NCBI GenBank assembly: GCA_947175645.1
Contig: CAMWNP010000001.1
Location: 124,001-188,000 of the forward strand
Reading direction: 5' to 3'
Source: an uncultured Porphyromonadaceae bacterium
GTDB taxonomy: Bacteria; Bacteroidota; Bacteroidia; Bacteroidales; Muribaculaceae
Length of the DNA stretch: 64,000 nt
A program made the position numbers and the translations under genes. Positions 48,245 to 56,939 of this stretch are shown here, piece after piece. Position 1 is the first letter of the stretch, and the number at the start of each line of letters is the position of its first letter. The notes beneath the pieces were generated by a model, which saw only the letters and a list, made by a program, of their open reading frames with translations, was not told the origin of the DNA and did not search any database.

Positions 48245-48557
48245 ACCCGGTTCCCCAATATTTGTTAATACTGAGGCGGCCAATGGTAACTCATGCCACG
48301 GATAAGTAAGAATAATGATATGTAAGGATTTATATCCCAATTTATCCTGACATGTTGCAAATGATTAAATTCATATAACCGAATTTTGGCACTTGTAATT
48401 GTGTACTGTGGCAAAAAGTTACCTTACCACCGCATCTCACCGGCGCTTTTTTCCTTGTTCTTCAGTCACGTAACTACGGCTACGCTCCTTCATCACAAGC
48501 CAAAAAACTCTCGGCGATATGCCTCCTCAGTATTAACAAATATTGGGGAACCGGGTC
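48244..48557. mobile_element. IS5-derived MITE-like element (copy B), 314 bp
   Basis: Ends are the same ~33-bp inverted repeats as copy A (GACCCGGTTCCCCAATATTT, continuing GTTAATACTGAGG; right end is the complement). TTA duplications flank it (48241-48243 and 48558-48560). The subterminal blocks CCAATGGTAACTCATGCCAC and ACTGTGGCAAAAAGT/ACCGCATCTCACCGGCG are shared with copy A, whose transposase fragment is missing here, replaced by an unrelated AT-rich centre. No gene inside. The remaining 48561-48601 holds nothing else. Confidence 0.8.
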
Positions 48558-48601
48558 TTAGATTGCAGAATATTTTATACTCCCTCAGAAATATTAGAGG
48601 T

Positions 48602-50605
48602 TCATTTCTTTTTGCGACGCAGTTTTGACGCTAACGCCTTGTATTTTTTTGATTCACCTTTTTCACCTACGCGCAGATAAATCTCAGCGATATAATCGTA
48701 AGGTTCAGGGTTGTCAGGCACAAGATTAACCGCTGTCAGGAATGTGTCAAGAGCCTGAAATAAAGAGTCGGAAGAAAGGGCAAGTTTTCCCAATATTAAT
48801 CTTGCTTCAAAATTGTCCGGTTCGGTTTTGACTGCTTTTTCGGCAAGGGAAATTGCAGCGTCAAATTCACCAATATCAAACAAAAGTTTTGATTTCTCAA
48901 TCAAAGCATCCACAAAATCAGGATATATGGAGATTGCCTTGTTGAAATTCTTAATGGCCGGTTCGGGACCGTTTCCTGTTTTCAGACATAACCTGCCCAT
49001 TGTAAGATATTCTTCTGCCAGGGTCCTGAGAGTAGTTTTAATGTCCGCTATTTCACTTTTAAGTTTAACGATTTCATCTTTTTGCTGAGATATTACGCTG
49101 AGTTTCTGCTTGATGTAACGTTTTACAACCGGGTTGTCGAGGCGGTATTCAACTGCGGAACCCTCGATAAGATTGTCGATTGCGTGATTGATATCCCCCT
49201 TATTCCAGTTCTTCGCCGCCAACCTGAACAGTTCCTTAACATGTGCTTCTTCGATAGCGCTTTTGAACAGCGTATCGGAATTAAAACGGTTACTGAAACT
49301 AACTATTGCAGGGTTTACAAACATATCCCGCTGATTGACAGTGGAACGAAGTGTCAAACCTTCCAGAGAACGGCAACGGCTTAGAGCCACATAAGTCTGT
49401 CCTCCGGAAAATGCACCCCTGCCCATGTCAATAATAACATTGTTGAAGGTAAGACCCTGACTTTTGTGGATAGTCAGTGCCCAGGCAAGACGTAGAGGAT
49501 ACTGTGTATATGAACCCAGTTCAACCTCGGTTATTTTTTTCGTATCCTCATCGTAGTCATATCGGATATTTGACCAGCGTTCCGGTTCGAGAATATGACG
49601 GTCGCCTGATTCAAGTTCTATTTCAAGTGAATCTGCCGAAGCACTATAAACCTTTCCCAATGTACCGTTGACCCAGCGGTGATCCTTGTCGTTCTTTATA
49701 AATACAACCTGGGCTCCCACTTTCAACTGGAGTTCCATGGGAGTGGGTAGTGCAGTTTCCGGGAACTCTCCGGTAACCACACCGAGATATGTCATAACCG
49801 GGGATTTTAATAGATTGAGGTGATGGTCATTGATGGAATCAACCATGTCACGATGTGTTGCGAGAGTCATGACGAAATCACCTTTTGACGGAGTTGTATC
49901 CTGTTGAAGATGAGAGTTAAGAAGCCGGATATCTTCACGTGTAGGCACGCCGGCTCTTACACGGTCAAGAAGAGATATGAAAAGAGGGTCATTCTGACGG
50001 TATATCTTCTTCAGTTCGATGGGTATTACACTGAACTCCTTGAACACATTGGCTGAGAAGAAGAAAGAATTGTCATAATATTTCCGTATTATGTCACGTG
50101 TCTCGGTTTGAACAACCGGTTCAAGTTGGAATATATCACCAACAAGGAGCATTTGCTTTCCCCCGAACGGCTCACGTCGCTTTCCCGTGTAAAATCTGAG
50201 CAGTTTGTCAATAAAGTCTATAGTATCAGCCCTGACCATTGAAATTTCATCGATGATTATAAGGTCAAGTTCCCTGAGAAGTCTCACAAAGTCGCCTGAA
50301 TATTTCATTCGTTCCCTCAGATAACGTATACTAAAATCGGGATCATCAGGCATTACAGGCTTGAATGGCAGTTTAAAGAACGAATGAAGAGTGACTCCAC
50401 CTGCATTTACGGCCGCGATCCCTGTAGGTGCGAGTACGACATATTTCTTCTTTGTGTTTTCAGTGATATAACGTAGAAACGTTGATTTACCCGCACCTGC
50501 TTTTCCGGTAAGAAACACGCTTCGGTTAGTGTGGGATATCAGTTCCCACACTTTCTGAAACTCCTTGTTATCAAGGTCAATATTTTCAGAATTACCAGAA
50601 CTCAT
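48602..50605 (-). CDS. Pif1-like helicase fused to C-terminal TPR repeats
   Basis: 667 residues. SF1B motifs: Walker A GKAGAGKSTFLRYI, APTGIAAVNAGGVTLHSFF, DEISMVRAD, GDIFQLEPVV and the later THKSQGLTFNNVIIDMG and ALSRCRSLEGL are typical of Pif1/RecD2-type helicases. After about residue 425 come charged helices and then at least two TPR units (about 540-660: NFNKAISIYPDFVDALIEKS, AISLAEKAVKTEPDNFEARL, ALDTFLTAVNLVPDNPEPYD). Such a tail is not part of ordinary Pif1 and may bring partners to the helicase. The gene lies 8 bp after the DEAD-box gene on the same strand. The exact DNA process is unknown. Confidence 0.8.
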   Translation of the reverse strand: MSSGNSENIDLDNKEFQKVWELISHTNRSVFLTGKAGAGKSTFLRYITENTKKKYVVLAPTGIAAVNAGGVTLHSFFKLPFKPVMPDDPDFSIRYLRERMKYSGDFVRLLRELDLIIIDEISMVRADTIDFIDKLLRFYTGKRREPFGGKQMLLVGDIFQLEPVVQTETRDIIRKYYDNSFFFSANVFKEFSVIPIELKKIYRQNDPLFISLLDRVRAGVPTREDIRLLNSHLQQDTTPSKGDFVMTLATHRDMVDSINDHHLNLLKSPVMTYLGVVTGEFPETALPTPMELQLKVGAQVVFIKNDKDHRWVNGTLGKVYSASADSLEIELESGDRHILEPERWSNIRYDYDEDTKKITEVELGSYTQYPLRLAWALTIHKSQGLTFNNVIIDMGRGAFSGGQTYVALSRCRSLEGLTLRSTVNQRDMFVNPAIVSFSNRFNSDTLFKSAIEEAHVKELFRLAAKNWNKGDINHAIDNLIEGSAVEYRLDNPVVKRYIKQKLSVISQQKDEIVKLKSEIADIKTTLRTLAEEYLTMGRLCLKTGNGPEPAIKNFNKAISIYPDFVDALIEKSKLLFDIGEFDAAISLAEKAVKTEPDNFEARLILGKLALSSDSLFQALDTFLTAVNLVPDNPEPYDYIAEIYLRVGEKGESKKYKALASKLRRKKK

Positions 50606-50613
50606 TCTTTCGG

Positions 50614-51897
50614 TTACTGTTTGGTGTTTTTATCAGCATTGCTTTTTCCGGAGCGATTCCGGAATCCGTTTCTACGCCCTGGCTTAGGTCTGTTACCAGC
50701 CTTAGAGCGATTGCTCCATTTTTTTCTGCTTTTGGACGGAGTGGGCGGATAAGCGGGTGATTCACCCATTCCTTCAGGAAGAGCCGGCTTAAGTATTTCG
50801 GTTTCAAGCAACTGTTCAATCCGTTGGAATCTGATTCTGTCACGTTCGCTGATAAAAGTAACCGCCTTTCCTGAGTTATTGGCACGTGCAGTTCTTCCCA
50901 CACGGTGGACGTATTCTTCCGGTTCAGCGGGAACATCGTAGTTAATGACGAGTTCAATATCATCAATGTCGATACCACGGGAGATGATATTTGTGGCAAT
51001 TAAAATATCAATTTTACCGGTGGTGAACCGGTGCATAATGTCGTCCCTGCGCTCCTGTTCAAGATCGGAGTGCATTTCGGCAACCTTATATTTGCTTTTG
51101 CGCATTTGAAGCGCAAGTTCCTTCACTTTAAGTTTTGATGATGCAAATACGATAACTCTCTGATGCGTTACGGAGTCAAGTATGTGACAAAGCATAGCCG
51201 GCTTGAAATTCTCATATATAAGATAAGCGGACTGTTCAATTTTTTCGGCCGGTTTGCTAACGGCAATTTTTATTTCCTCCGGCTGATAAAGTATTGACCC
51301 TGCAAGTTGTTTGATTTTCGGAGGCATGGTTGCAGAGAAGAGGAGTGTCTGACGATTTTTGGGCAACTTATTGACAATCTGCATGATGTCATCATAGAAA
51401 CCCATATCAAGCATACGGTCAGCCTCGTCAAGAATCAACACTTCAACATCGTTCAGATTGACGTACCCCATCTGGATATGGGCGATAAGACGCCCCGGAG
51501 TGGCAATTACAACATCTGCACCCTGTTTGAGTCCGTTTTGCTGGATTGCAAACGTTTTTCCATCAGTTCCGCCATAAATCGGAACACTACTGACGGGTAG
51601 AAAGTAACTGAATCCTTCCATCTGAACGTCGATCTGACGGGCAAGTTCTCGAGTGGGTGCCATGATGATGCACTTAATGGAATTGCTGTTATCCTTGTTG
51701 TAAGCCAGATAGTCAATTACCGGAAGTAAGTAAGCGGCTGTCTTTCCTGTTCCGGTCTGCGCTATGGCTATAAGGTCTTTTCCTTCAGTTATCACAGGTA
51801 TAGCCTGTTCCTGAATTGGTGTGCATTCTTCAAAATGCATCGCATCAAGTGCATCAAGTATTTCGTTGCTTAAATCGAGTTCTTCAAATTTCGTCAT
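50614..51897 (-). CDS. DEAD-box RNA helicase
   Basis: 427 residues from MTKFEELDLSN at 51897, the usual start for RhlE-like proteins; an ATG eight codons upstream (MKGISISE) cannot be excluded. Q motif and motif I AQTGTGKTAAYLLP, motif Ia PTRELARQI, motif II VLILDEADRML, motif III SATMPPK, motif VI HRVGRTARA are intact. The C-terminus is a basic, RG-poor tail (RKKWSNRSKAGNRPKPGRRN) suited to RNA binding. It could unwind ribosomal or mRNA duplexes, possibly during cold stress. Transcribed with the Pif1-like gene; a -7 box lies about 100 bp upstream. Confidence 0.9.
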   Translation of the reverse strand: MTKFEELDLSNEILDALDAMHFEECTPIQEQAIPVITEGKDLIAIAQTGTGKTAAYLLPVIDYLAYNKDNSNSIKCIIMAPTRELARQIDVQMEGFSYFLPVSSVPIYGGTDGKTFAIQQNGLKQGADVVIATPGRLIAHIQMGYVNLNDVEVLILDEADRMLDMGFYDDIMQIVNKLPKNRQTLLFSATMPPKIKQLAGSILYQPEEIKIAVSKPAEKIEQSAYLIYENFKPAMLCHILDSVTHQRVIVFASSKLKVKELALQMRKSKYKVAEMHSDLEQERRDDIMHRFTTGKIDILIATNIISRGIDIDDIELVINYDVPAEPEEYVHRVGRTARANNSGKAVTFISERDRIRFQRIEQLLETEILKPALPEGMGESPAYPPTPSKSRKKWSNRSKAGNRPKPGRRNGFRNRSGKSNADKNTKQ

Positions 51898-51994
51898 TTC
51901 TGATATGCTTATGCCTTTCAACAGAATCTTTCCCGGAGGACATCGGCTGATGTGTTTTTTTTGTTCAGAAACAAGATGTGTTGAAAATTTATTG

Positions 51995-52002
51995 CAAATT
52001 TA
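51995..52002 (-). promoter_or_regulatory. Promoter -7 box for the DEAD-box/Pif1 operon
   Basis: Minus-strand TAAATTTG. The implied leader is about 90 nt to the ATG at 51897. No matching TTTG box about 20 bp further upstream is visible. Confidence 0.45.
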
Positions 52003-52067
52003 CGGAATTTTCCATTTTATTTTAGTATAATTGCAGTGAAAAATAGTTTTGATAATATAAATGTAGT

Positions 52068-53444
52068 ATGGGAAAGTTCAGCACATTTGCGGATAAGGTT
52101 ACTTCATGGCTAAAAGAGTATTTGAATGTCAGTGAAGATCTGTTACCACAACCGGATATTGAAGAAAGTATCCGTAGCGGAGTAGTATTCAAGGGTAGTC
52201 AGTTGCTCACGCTTGTGTTTGCCATAGGAGTGGCATCGGTAGGTCTGAACGCCAACAGTATTCCCGTAATAATCGGTGCCATGCTCATTTCCCCGCTTAT
52301 GGGTCCGATAATAGGGATGGGACTTGCTATAGGAATAGAGGACTTTGAACTACTAAAGAAAGGTTTGCTCAATATCGGGCTTGCCGTATTAGGTTCATTG
52401 TTGGCATCGGCATTATATTTCACAGTTTCACCACAGTTTGAGGAGTCAAGTCAGTTGCTGGCCCGTACCACCCCTTCGTTCTATGACATCCTGATAGCGT
52501 TGTTCGGCGGAGCGGCAGGAATCCTTAGTATTGCGGTGAAAAATAAGGGACAGGTGCTTCCAGGAGTTGCCATCGCCACGTCACTTATGCCTCCATTGTG
52601 TACCGCCGGATATGGAATTGCAACCATGCAGGCAGATTTCTTCTTCGGTGCATTATATCTGTTCTTCACCAACATGATATTCATAATGTTCGCAACATGG
52701 GCCGGAGTAAAACTGATGAGACTAAAGAAAGTAGAAACCGGTGTTTCTACCCGATACCATAAGGTTAAACTCATTCTGTATGCTGCCGTGACATTTACCA
52801 TAGGTATGAGTGCTTTTCTGTCGTTCAGAATGTTCAGTAAACGAATATTTACTGTAAAGGCATCGGAATTCGTGGAACAGCAGATGGTGTTCCCAAATAC
52901 ACAGGTTCTCAACTATAAAGTGCTGTTTCAGAATGGCAAACGTATCATTGATGTGAATCTTATCGGTGCAGAATTACCAAAGGATTCATTGCAGTTGGCG
53001 ATGATGAACAAACTTGATTCATGTGGACTTGCCGGCACTGTGCTTAACATACGGCAGGGTGTGACAGTGGGAAACAACTCAGGAGTCACCGATCATGCTG
53101 ATTTTGCTCAATTTTTCAATGACCTTCAGATTAAACTTACTGATTCACGCGAAGAAGTTGACTCGCTCAAACGGGTGATCAATGAGGGTGATGGCAAGCA
53201 ATCAATGGAGATACTTAAGGAAATCAGAGTATTGTTTCCTACTGTCAGGAATATTGCGGTAAGTAAAATGTATCTTGGAAGTACGGAGGGTAACGAATCC
53301 ATAGACACTGTAAATGTGGCCTTTATCAGTAGTTCAGGGCAGATGGGAACTTCAGAAGAGAAGAAACTTAAAGAGTACCTTGAGGTACGCCTTGACAGGT
53401 CAGATGTTCACCTGATGGTCAATCCGTCAGGGTTCCCCTGGTAA
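52068..53444 (+). CDS. DUF389 membrane protein
   Basis: 458 residues. The opening helices include GLNANSIPVIIGAMLISPLM and GPIIGMGLAIGIEDF, the conserved core of DUF389 (TIGR00341), with about seven TM segments in the first 260 residues and a soluble C-terminal half. No transport or enzymatic role is established. It is the only plus-strand gene between the DEAD-box operon and rho, and its 3' end overlaps the convergent downstream gene by 26 bp. A TAGTTTTG box (52044-52051) just before the ATG could serve as its -7 element. Confidence 0.83.
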   Translation: MGKFSTFADKVTSWLKEYLNVSEDLLPQPDIEESIRSGVVFKGSQLLTLVFAIGVASVGLNANSIPVIIGAMLISPLMGPIIGMGLAIGIEDFELLKKGLLNIGLAVLGSLLASALYFTVSPQFEESSQLLARTTPSFYDILIALFGGAAGILSIAVKNKGQVLPGVAIATSLMPPLCTAGYGIATMQADFFFGALYLFFTNMIFIMFATWAGVKLMRLKKVETGVSTRYHKVKLILYAAVTFTIGMSAFLSFRMFSKRIFTVKASEFVEQQMVFPNTQVLNYKVLFQNGKRIIDVNLIGAELPKDSLQLAMMNKLDSCGLAGTVLNIRQGVTVGNNSGVTDHADFAQFFNDLQIKLTDSREEVDSLKRVINEGDGKQSMEILKEIRVLFPTVRNIAVSKMYLGSTEGNESIDTVNVAFISSSGQMGTSEEKKLKEYLEVRLDRSDVHLMVNPSGFPW

Positions 53445-54087
53445 CAATAATCTTGTCGTTCCAGCACTGTTCGGCTATCCATTCACTCATAGAAGGGAAG
53501 GGGGCAAATGTAATTTTATCACTTTCCAGTTGAGAGCATATCTCCATCTGCTCACGCAGTTTGGGGGCAAATGTTTTGATTTCTTCTTTAATCATGGGAA
53601 AGTGATATTTAAGGCGGGAAAATTCCTTCTGAATATCATCTTTCCTGGCGGGATAAAGGTCATAGAACTCCTTGAATGAGGAAAAAAAAGGATTTGAGGA
53701 AAGACTAACAAAAGGGACATTCCCGGAGTTTGGAAGTGATCTTTTGTTGAGTACCCGATGTTTCTCAACTGTTACTTTCGCCTGAGCCGAAGTTGGTGCG
53801 GATGATCCGGCAGGTGATTTTCCGGCAAAGCGTGAAGCGCGTTTCTCCTGTAATCGTTTTTTCCGTATTGCAGCCTCGCGCGCTCCATCAAAATCATACT
53901 CCTCGTTCATAGAGATAATCTCGGATTTTATAAGTTTATAGGCCAGCGATGCGGCCTTATCGAGATTTTCCGGATCTCTGCCATGGATAGCAAAAGTATA
54001 TATTGCGTCCATAACAGTGTCACGAAGTTCTTTTGATTCTTCTTCCAGAATTTTGAGCCAGTCTTCTTTTATGATAATATTCTTCAT
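53419..54087 (-). CDS. DUF6291-like protein of unknown function
   Basis: 222 residues, soluble and highly charged. Residues 1-65 (DTVMDAIYTFAIHGRDPENL, ASLAYKLIKSEIISMNEEYD) resemble the N-terminal part of DUF6291 proteins, a Bacteroidota family often carried by phages and thought to relate to replication, but a basic low-complexity linker follows and the C-terminal half (NPFFSSFKEFYDLYPARKDD, PSMSEWIAEQCWNDK) has no recognised match. There is no phage around it. It converges on DUF389 with a 26-bp overlap of coding sequence. A promoter-like box precedes it. Call is tentative. Confidence 0.5.
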   Translation of the reverse strand: MKNIIIKEDWLKILEEESKELRDTVMDAIYTFAIHGRDPENLDKAASLAYKLIKSEIISMNEEYDFDGAREAAIRKKRLQEKRASRFAGKSPAGSSAPTSAQAKVTVEKHRVLNKRSLPNSGNVPFVSLSSNPFFSSFKEFYDLYPARKDDIQKEFSRLKYHFPMIKEEIKTFAPKLREQMEICSQLESDKITFAPFPSMSEWIAEQCWNDKIIVTRGTLTD

Positions 54088-54107
54088 AGGTGTGTGTTTT
54101 TTTTCTG

Positions 54108-54140
54108 CAAAGATACAACCGGAATATCATGATTCTACAA
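54108..54140 (-). promoter_or_regulatory. Promoter of the DUF6291-like gene
   Basis: Minus-strand TTG (54138-54140), 22-bp spacer, TATCTTTG (54108-54115), 20 bp before the start at 54087. Confidence 0.55.
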
Positions 54141-54280
54141 AAAATTGTCACACCACCATATTTATCATTTCTGATATTTAACATAGAAATCTGAATATAA
54201 GGAACTGATTAAAAGAATATTGAGAAATGCATTTTACCATTGTTAATTATGCATGAAAAGTTCAAGAATATATAAAATAA

Positions 54281-54548
54281 TATTGGTGTCCAGTAAACGT
54301 GTATAATATCCTATTTAGATCTGTTTTAAGGTTTGACAAGCCCCCTATTCCAAGGAATATGTCGGCTGTCCGATAAAAACACTCTCCTTTATTGAGGTAT
54401 TGGTTGGGGTATGATACTAAATTTGCCCATCTTTGGTTCTCCCTATGGATTATCACCTCAAAATAGAGACTCTATACATTTTATATATCGGCTGTCCGGA
54501 GAAAAAGAATCTTCAAATTACACTTTTAAGTTTTACCGGACACCAATA
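54281..54548. mobile_element. MITE-like element, 268 bp, with 9-bp target duplication
   Basis: Terminal inverted repeats begin TATTGGTGTCCAGTAAA (left) and TATTGGTGTCCGGTAAAA (complement of the right end). ATAAAATAA occurs exactly at both outer edges (54272-54280 and 54549-54557), a 9-bp target-site duplication. TCGGCTGTCCG recurs twice inside (about 54365 and 54489). A 64-codon frame on the minus strand lacks a recognisable domain. Length and ends fit a non-autonomous insertion derivative mobilised by an IS of another kind than the IS5-type elements of this window. The surrounding 54116-54280 is AT-rich, with no gene. Confidence 0.75.
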
Positions 54549-54558
54549 ATAAAATAAT

Positions 54559-54593
54559 CAGAGGATATTGCAGAATTTCTGAAACATCCTCTG
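54559..54593 (-). terminator. Terminator of rho
   Basis: Minus-strand CAGAGGAT ... ATCCTCTG with inner CAG/CTG pairing, 28 bp past the rho stop. It abuts the MITE-like element. Confidence 0.65.
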
Positions 54594-54620
54594 AATTTAT
54601 TATTTTATGAAAATTCTTTG

Positions 54621-56657
54621 TCAGTCACCCATAGTACGCAGAAGTTCATCATTATCAGATGTACGCTCCATGCGTTCCTTGATGAATTCCATCGCTTCAA
54701 TAGAGTTACGGTCTGATAGGAACCTGCGCAGAATCCACATTCTGTTAAGAGTTTCATCCTGAAGAAGAAGATCGTCTCGTCGGGTACTTGAAGCCATGAT
54801 GTCAACTGCCGGGAAAATTCGTTTGTTGGATAATTTACGGTCAAGTTGGAGTTCCATGTTGCCGGTTCCTTTGAATTCTTCGAAGATAACCTCATCCATT
54901 TTTGAACTTGTCTCGGTGAGGGCCGTGGCAATTATTGTAAGTGAGCCACCGTTCTCAATGTTTCGTGCAGCACCGAAGAACCGTTTGGGTTTCTGCAATG
55001 CGTTTGCATCAACACCTCCTGACAGGATTTTTCCTGAAGCAGGCGAAACAGTGTTGTAGGCACGGGCCAGACGGGTGATCGAGTCCAGCAGGATGACAAC
55101 GTCATGACCGCACTCTACCATTCTCTTTGCCTTTTCAAGTACGATACCTGCAATTTTCACGTGACGTTCAGCAGGTTCATCAAATGTTGACGCTATAACT
55201 TCGGCGTTTACACTGCGCATCATATCGGTCACCTCTTCAGGACGTTCGTCAATAAGCAGGATCATGATATATGTTTCAGGGTGATTCTCCGCTATGGCGT
55301 TCGCAATATCCTTTAGCAGCAACGTCTTACCTGTTTTTGGCGGTGCTACGATCAATCCACGCTGACCTTTTCCGATGGGTGAGAACATATCCACGACACG
55401 TGTTGACAAATTGCTTGTCTTGCCACCGCAAAGATTGAATTTTTCATCCGGGAAGAGTGGTGTCAGATGTTCAAAAGGAACACGGTCACGAATAAAATCG
55501 GGACGTCGGCCGTTGACACTGATAACGTTGCACATGGGGAAGTATTTTTCGTTCTCCATGGGAGGACGGATAGTACACTCCACAACATCTCCGGCCTTTA
55601 ACCCCCATGATTTTATCTGTGGTTGAGTTAAATACACATCGTCGGGTGAGGCCAGATAATTATAATCGCTTGAGCGGAGGAATCCGAATCCTTCCGGCAT
55701 AATTTCAAGTACCCCCTGAGCCTGTATAAGATTGTCAAAATTATAAGCGGGCTGAGGTTGACGCTCCCTATTTTTTTTGTTTTTCTTTCCTTGTTGTGGC
55801 TGTTGTGCAACCTGAGTTGTTTTTGTAGGCTCTGTCAGTTGAATTGTCTGAGGACCCTGGGGAACGGTTGGTTGCTGCTTAGGCTGAGATTTCTGCACAT
55901 TGGTGTGCTCAGCCTGAACATTGTTGTTCGTGTTCTTGTCAAACTGACTGCGAGGAGTGAAAATTCGCCCCTGTGTACGTGGGAAAAACGATCCGAATTC
56001 GCCATCTTTTTTGGGACGGAAGTCACGAACCGGCTCCGGTATGTTCTTTTCTTCCGGTTTTGTGTCCTCTGTTGAAGAATTGGCGGGATTTTTAACATCT
56101 TCAGCAATAGGGAGGAGCACTTCACTCTTAACGGCAGGGGAATCTTCAGTTATTGCTGCGGGAGTAACGCTTGAATCCTGAGTGTCAGATTTCTTACGTC
56201 CACGTTTACCCTTATGCTCAGGTTTGTCAGTGTTTTCAGCGACAACAGACTCAGAGGTGTCCGCGTTCTCTGCTTTAACTGGATTGATTTCAGTGGGTTC
56301 TGTGGAATCCTGTTCTACCTGATCAGAGGGAGGGAGATTCTTTTTGGGACGACCTGCTTTGCGTTTGGTTGGTTTATCCGGAGTCTGCTCTGCTTCTGTT
56401 GTTACAGAATTTGCAGTTTGCTCCTCCTGAGCAGGCTCATTGCCTTGTTTCTTGGCCTTCGGCTGTTTATCCTTCTGCTGTTTTTTGATTTTGTTGTTGC
56501 GTTCAGGAGTTGCGGCATGAACCTCAGCCTGTTTGTCAAGAATATCGTAAATCAGATCTTGTTTTTGAGCAGGATTGCTATTTTTCAATCCCAGGGTATC
56601 TGCAACGGATTTCAGTTGGTCATCCGACATTGCAGTTAACTCGTCAATATTGTACAT
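54621..56657 (-). CDS. rho: Transcription termination factor Rho with a long N-terminal insertion
   Basis: 678 residues, against 419 in E. coli. A Rho_N-type helical opening ([20 protein letters not shown]) is followed by about 260 residues of low-complexity, charged sequence with AT-hook-like cores ([10 protein letters not shown] at about 97; [10 protein letters not shown]), then the RNA-binding cold-shock-like domain ([20 protein letters not shown]) and the ATPase with P-loop [30 protein letters not shown] and the [13 protein letters not shown] region. Such insertions are common in Bacteroidota and may support phase separation or DNA/RNA binding. The stop is followed by the rho terminator and the MITE-like element. 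Autoregulation through the leader is plausible. Confidence 0.93.
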   Translation of the reverse strand: MYNIDELTAMSDDQLKSVADTLGLKNSNPAQKQDLIYDILDKQAEVHAATPERNNKIKKQQKDKQPKAKKQGNEPAQEEQTANSVTTEAEQTPDKPTKRKAGRPKKNLPPSDQVEQDSTEPTEINPVKAENADTSESVVAENTDKPEHKGKRGRKKSDTQDSSVTPAAITEDSPAVKSEVLLPIAEDVKNPANSSTEDTKPEEKNIPEPVRDFRPKKDGEFGSFFPRTQGRIFTPRSQFDKNTNNNVQAEHTNVQKSQPKQQPTVPQGPQTIQLTEPTKTTQVAQQPQQGKKNKKNRERQPQPAYNFDNLIQAQGVLEIMPEGFGFLRSSDYNYLASPDDVYLTQPQIKSWGLKAGDVVECTIRPPMENEKYFPMCNVISVNGRRPDFIRDRVPFEHLTPLFPDEKFNLCGGKTSNLSTRVVDMFSPIGKGQRGLIVAPPKTGKTLLLKDIANAIAENHPETYIMILLIDERPEEVTDMMRSVNAEVIASTFDEPAERHVKIAGIVLEKAKRMVECGHDVVILLDSITRLARAYNTVSPASGKILSGGVDANALQKPKRFFGAARNIENGGSLTIIATALTETSSKMDEVIFEEFKGTGNMELQLDRKLSNKRIFPAVDIMASSTRRDDLLLQDETLNRMWILRRFLSDRNSIEAMEFIKERMERTSDNDELLRTMGD

Positions 56658-56939
56658 AAAAAATGTATAAGTTTATTCAGATGTGGGGTGGGGTGGAGAG
56701 ATGCCTTTCGTATCATTAAAGGCTAACAGGCAACAGTAATTACTGAAATATCCTGCAAAAGAAATAGTTGAAAATAAGAATAAGGAATCTGTATTTCTTT
56801 TATTATCAAATACAGCGCGAAGTTATGAATATTCTTTCAATATTACAAATGTTTTTCATATTTTTTTATGTTCCTAAAAAGAAAAAGAGGTTTTTTCGAG
56901 AATGAAAAAACCTCTTTTATCAGATGAGAGAGTTATCTA
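56658..56939. other. rho upstream region and degP downstream region
   Basis: 282 bp without a gene. Within the rho leader or promoter is an 8-bp perfect hairpin, CTGTATTT (56789-56796) with AAATACAG (56808-56815). A GGGGTGGGGTGG tract lies near the rho start (about 56685), an unusual G-rich stretch on the plus strand for this AT-rich setting. No TAnnTTTG box for rho was identified. Confidence 0.4.
56883..56918 (-). terminator. Terminator of the degP gene
   Basis: AAAAGAGGTTTTTTC, six bases, GAAAAAACCTCTTTT, a perfect 15-bp stem, followed on the minus strand by a T run. Confidence 0.85.

Noticed and set aside
54262-54456. 64-codon minus-strand frame inside and across the left end of the MITE-like element
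   Set aside because: It crosses the element boundary and target duplication, so it cannot be an ancestral gene.
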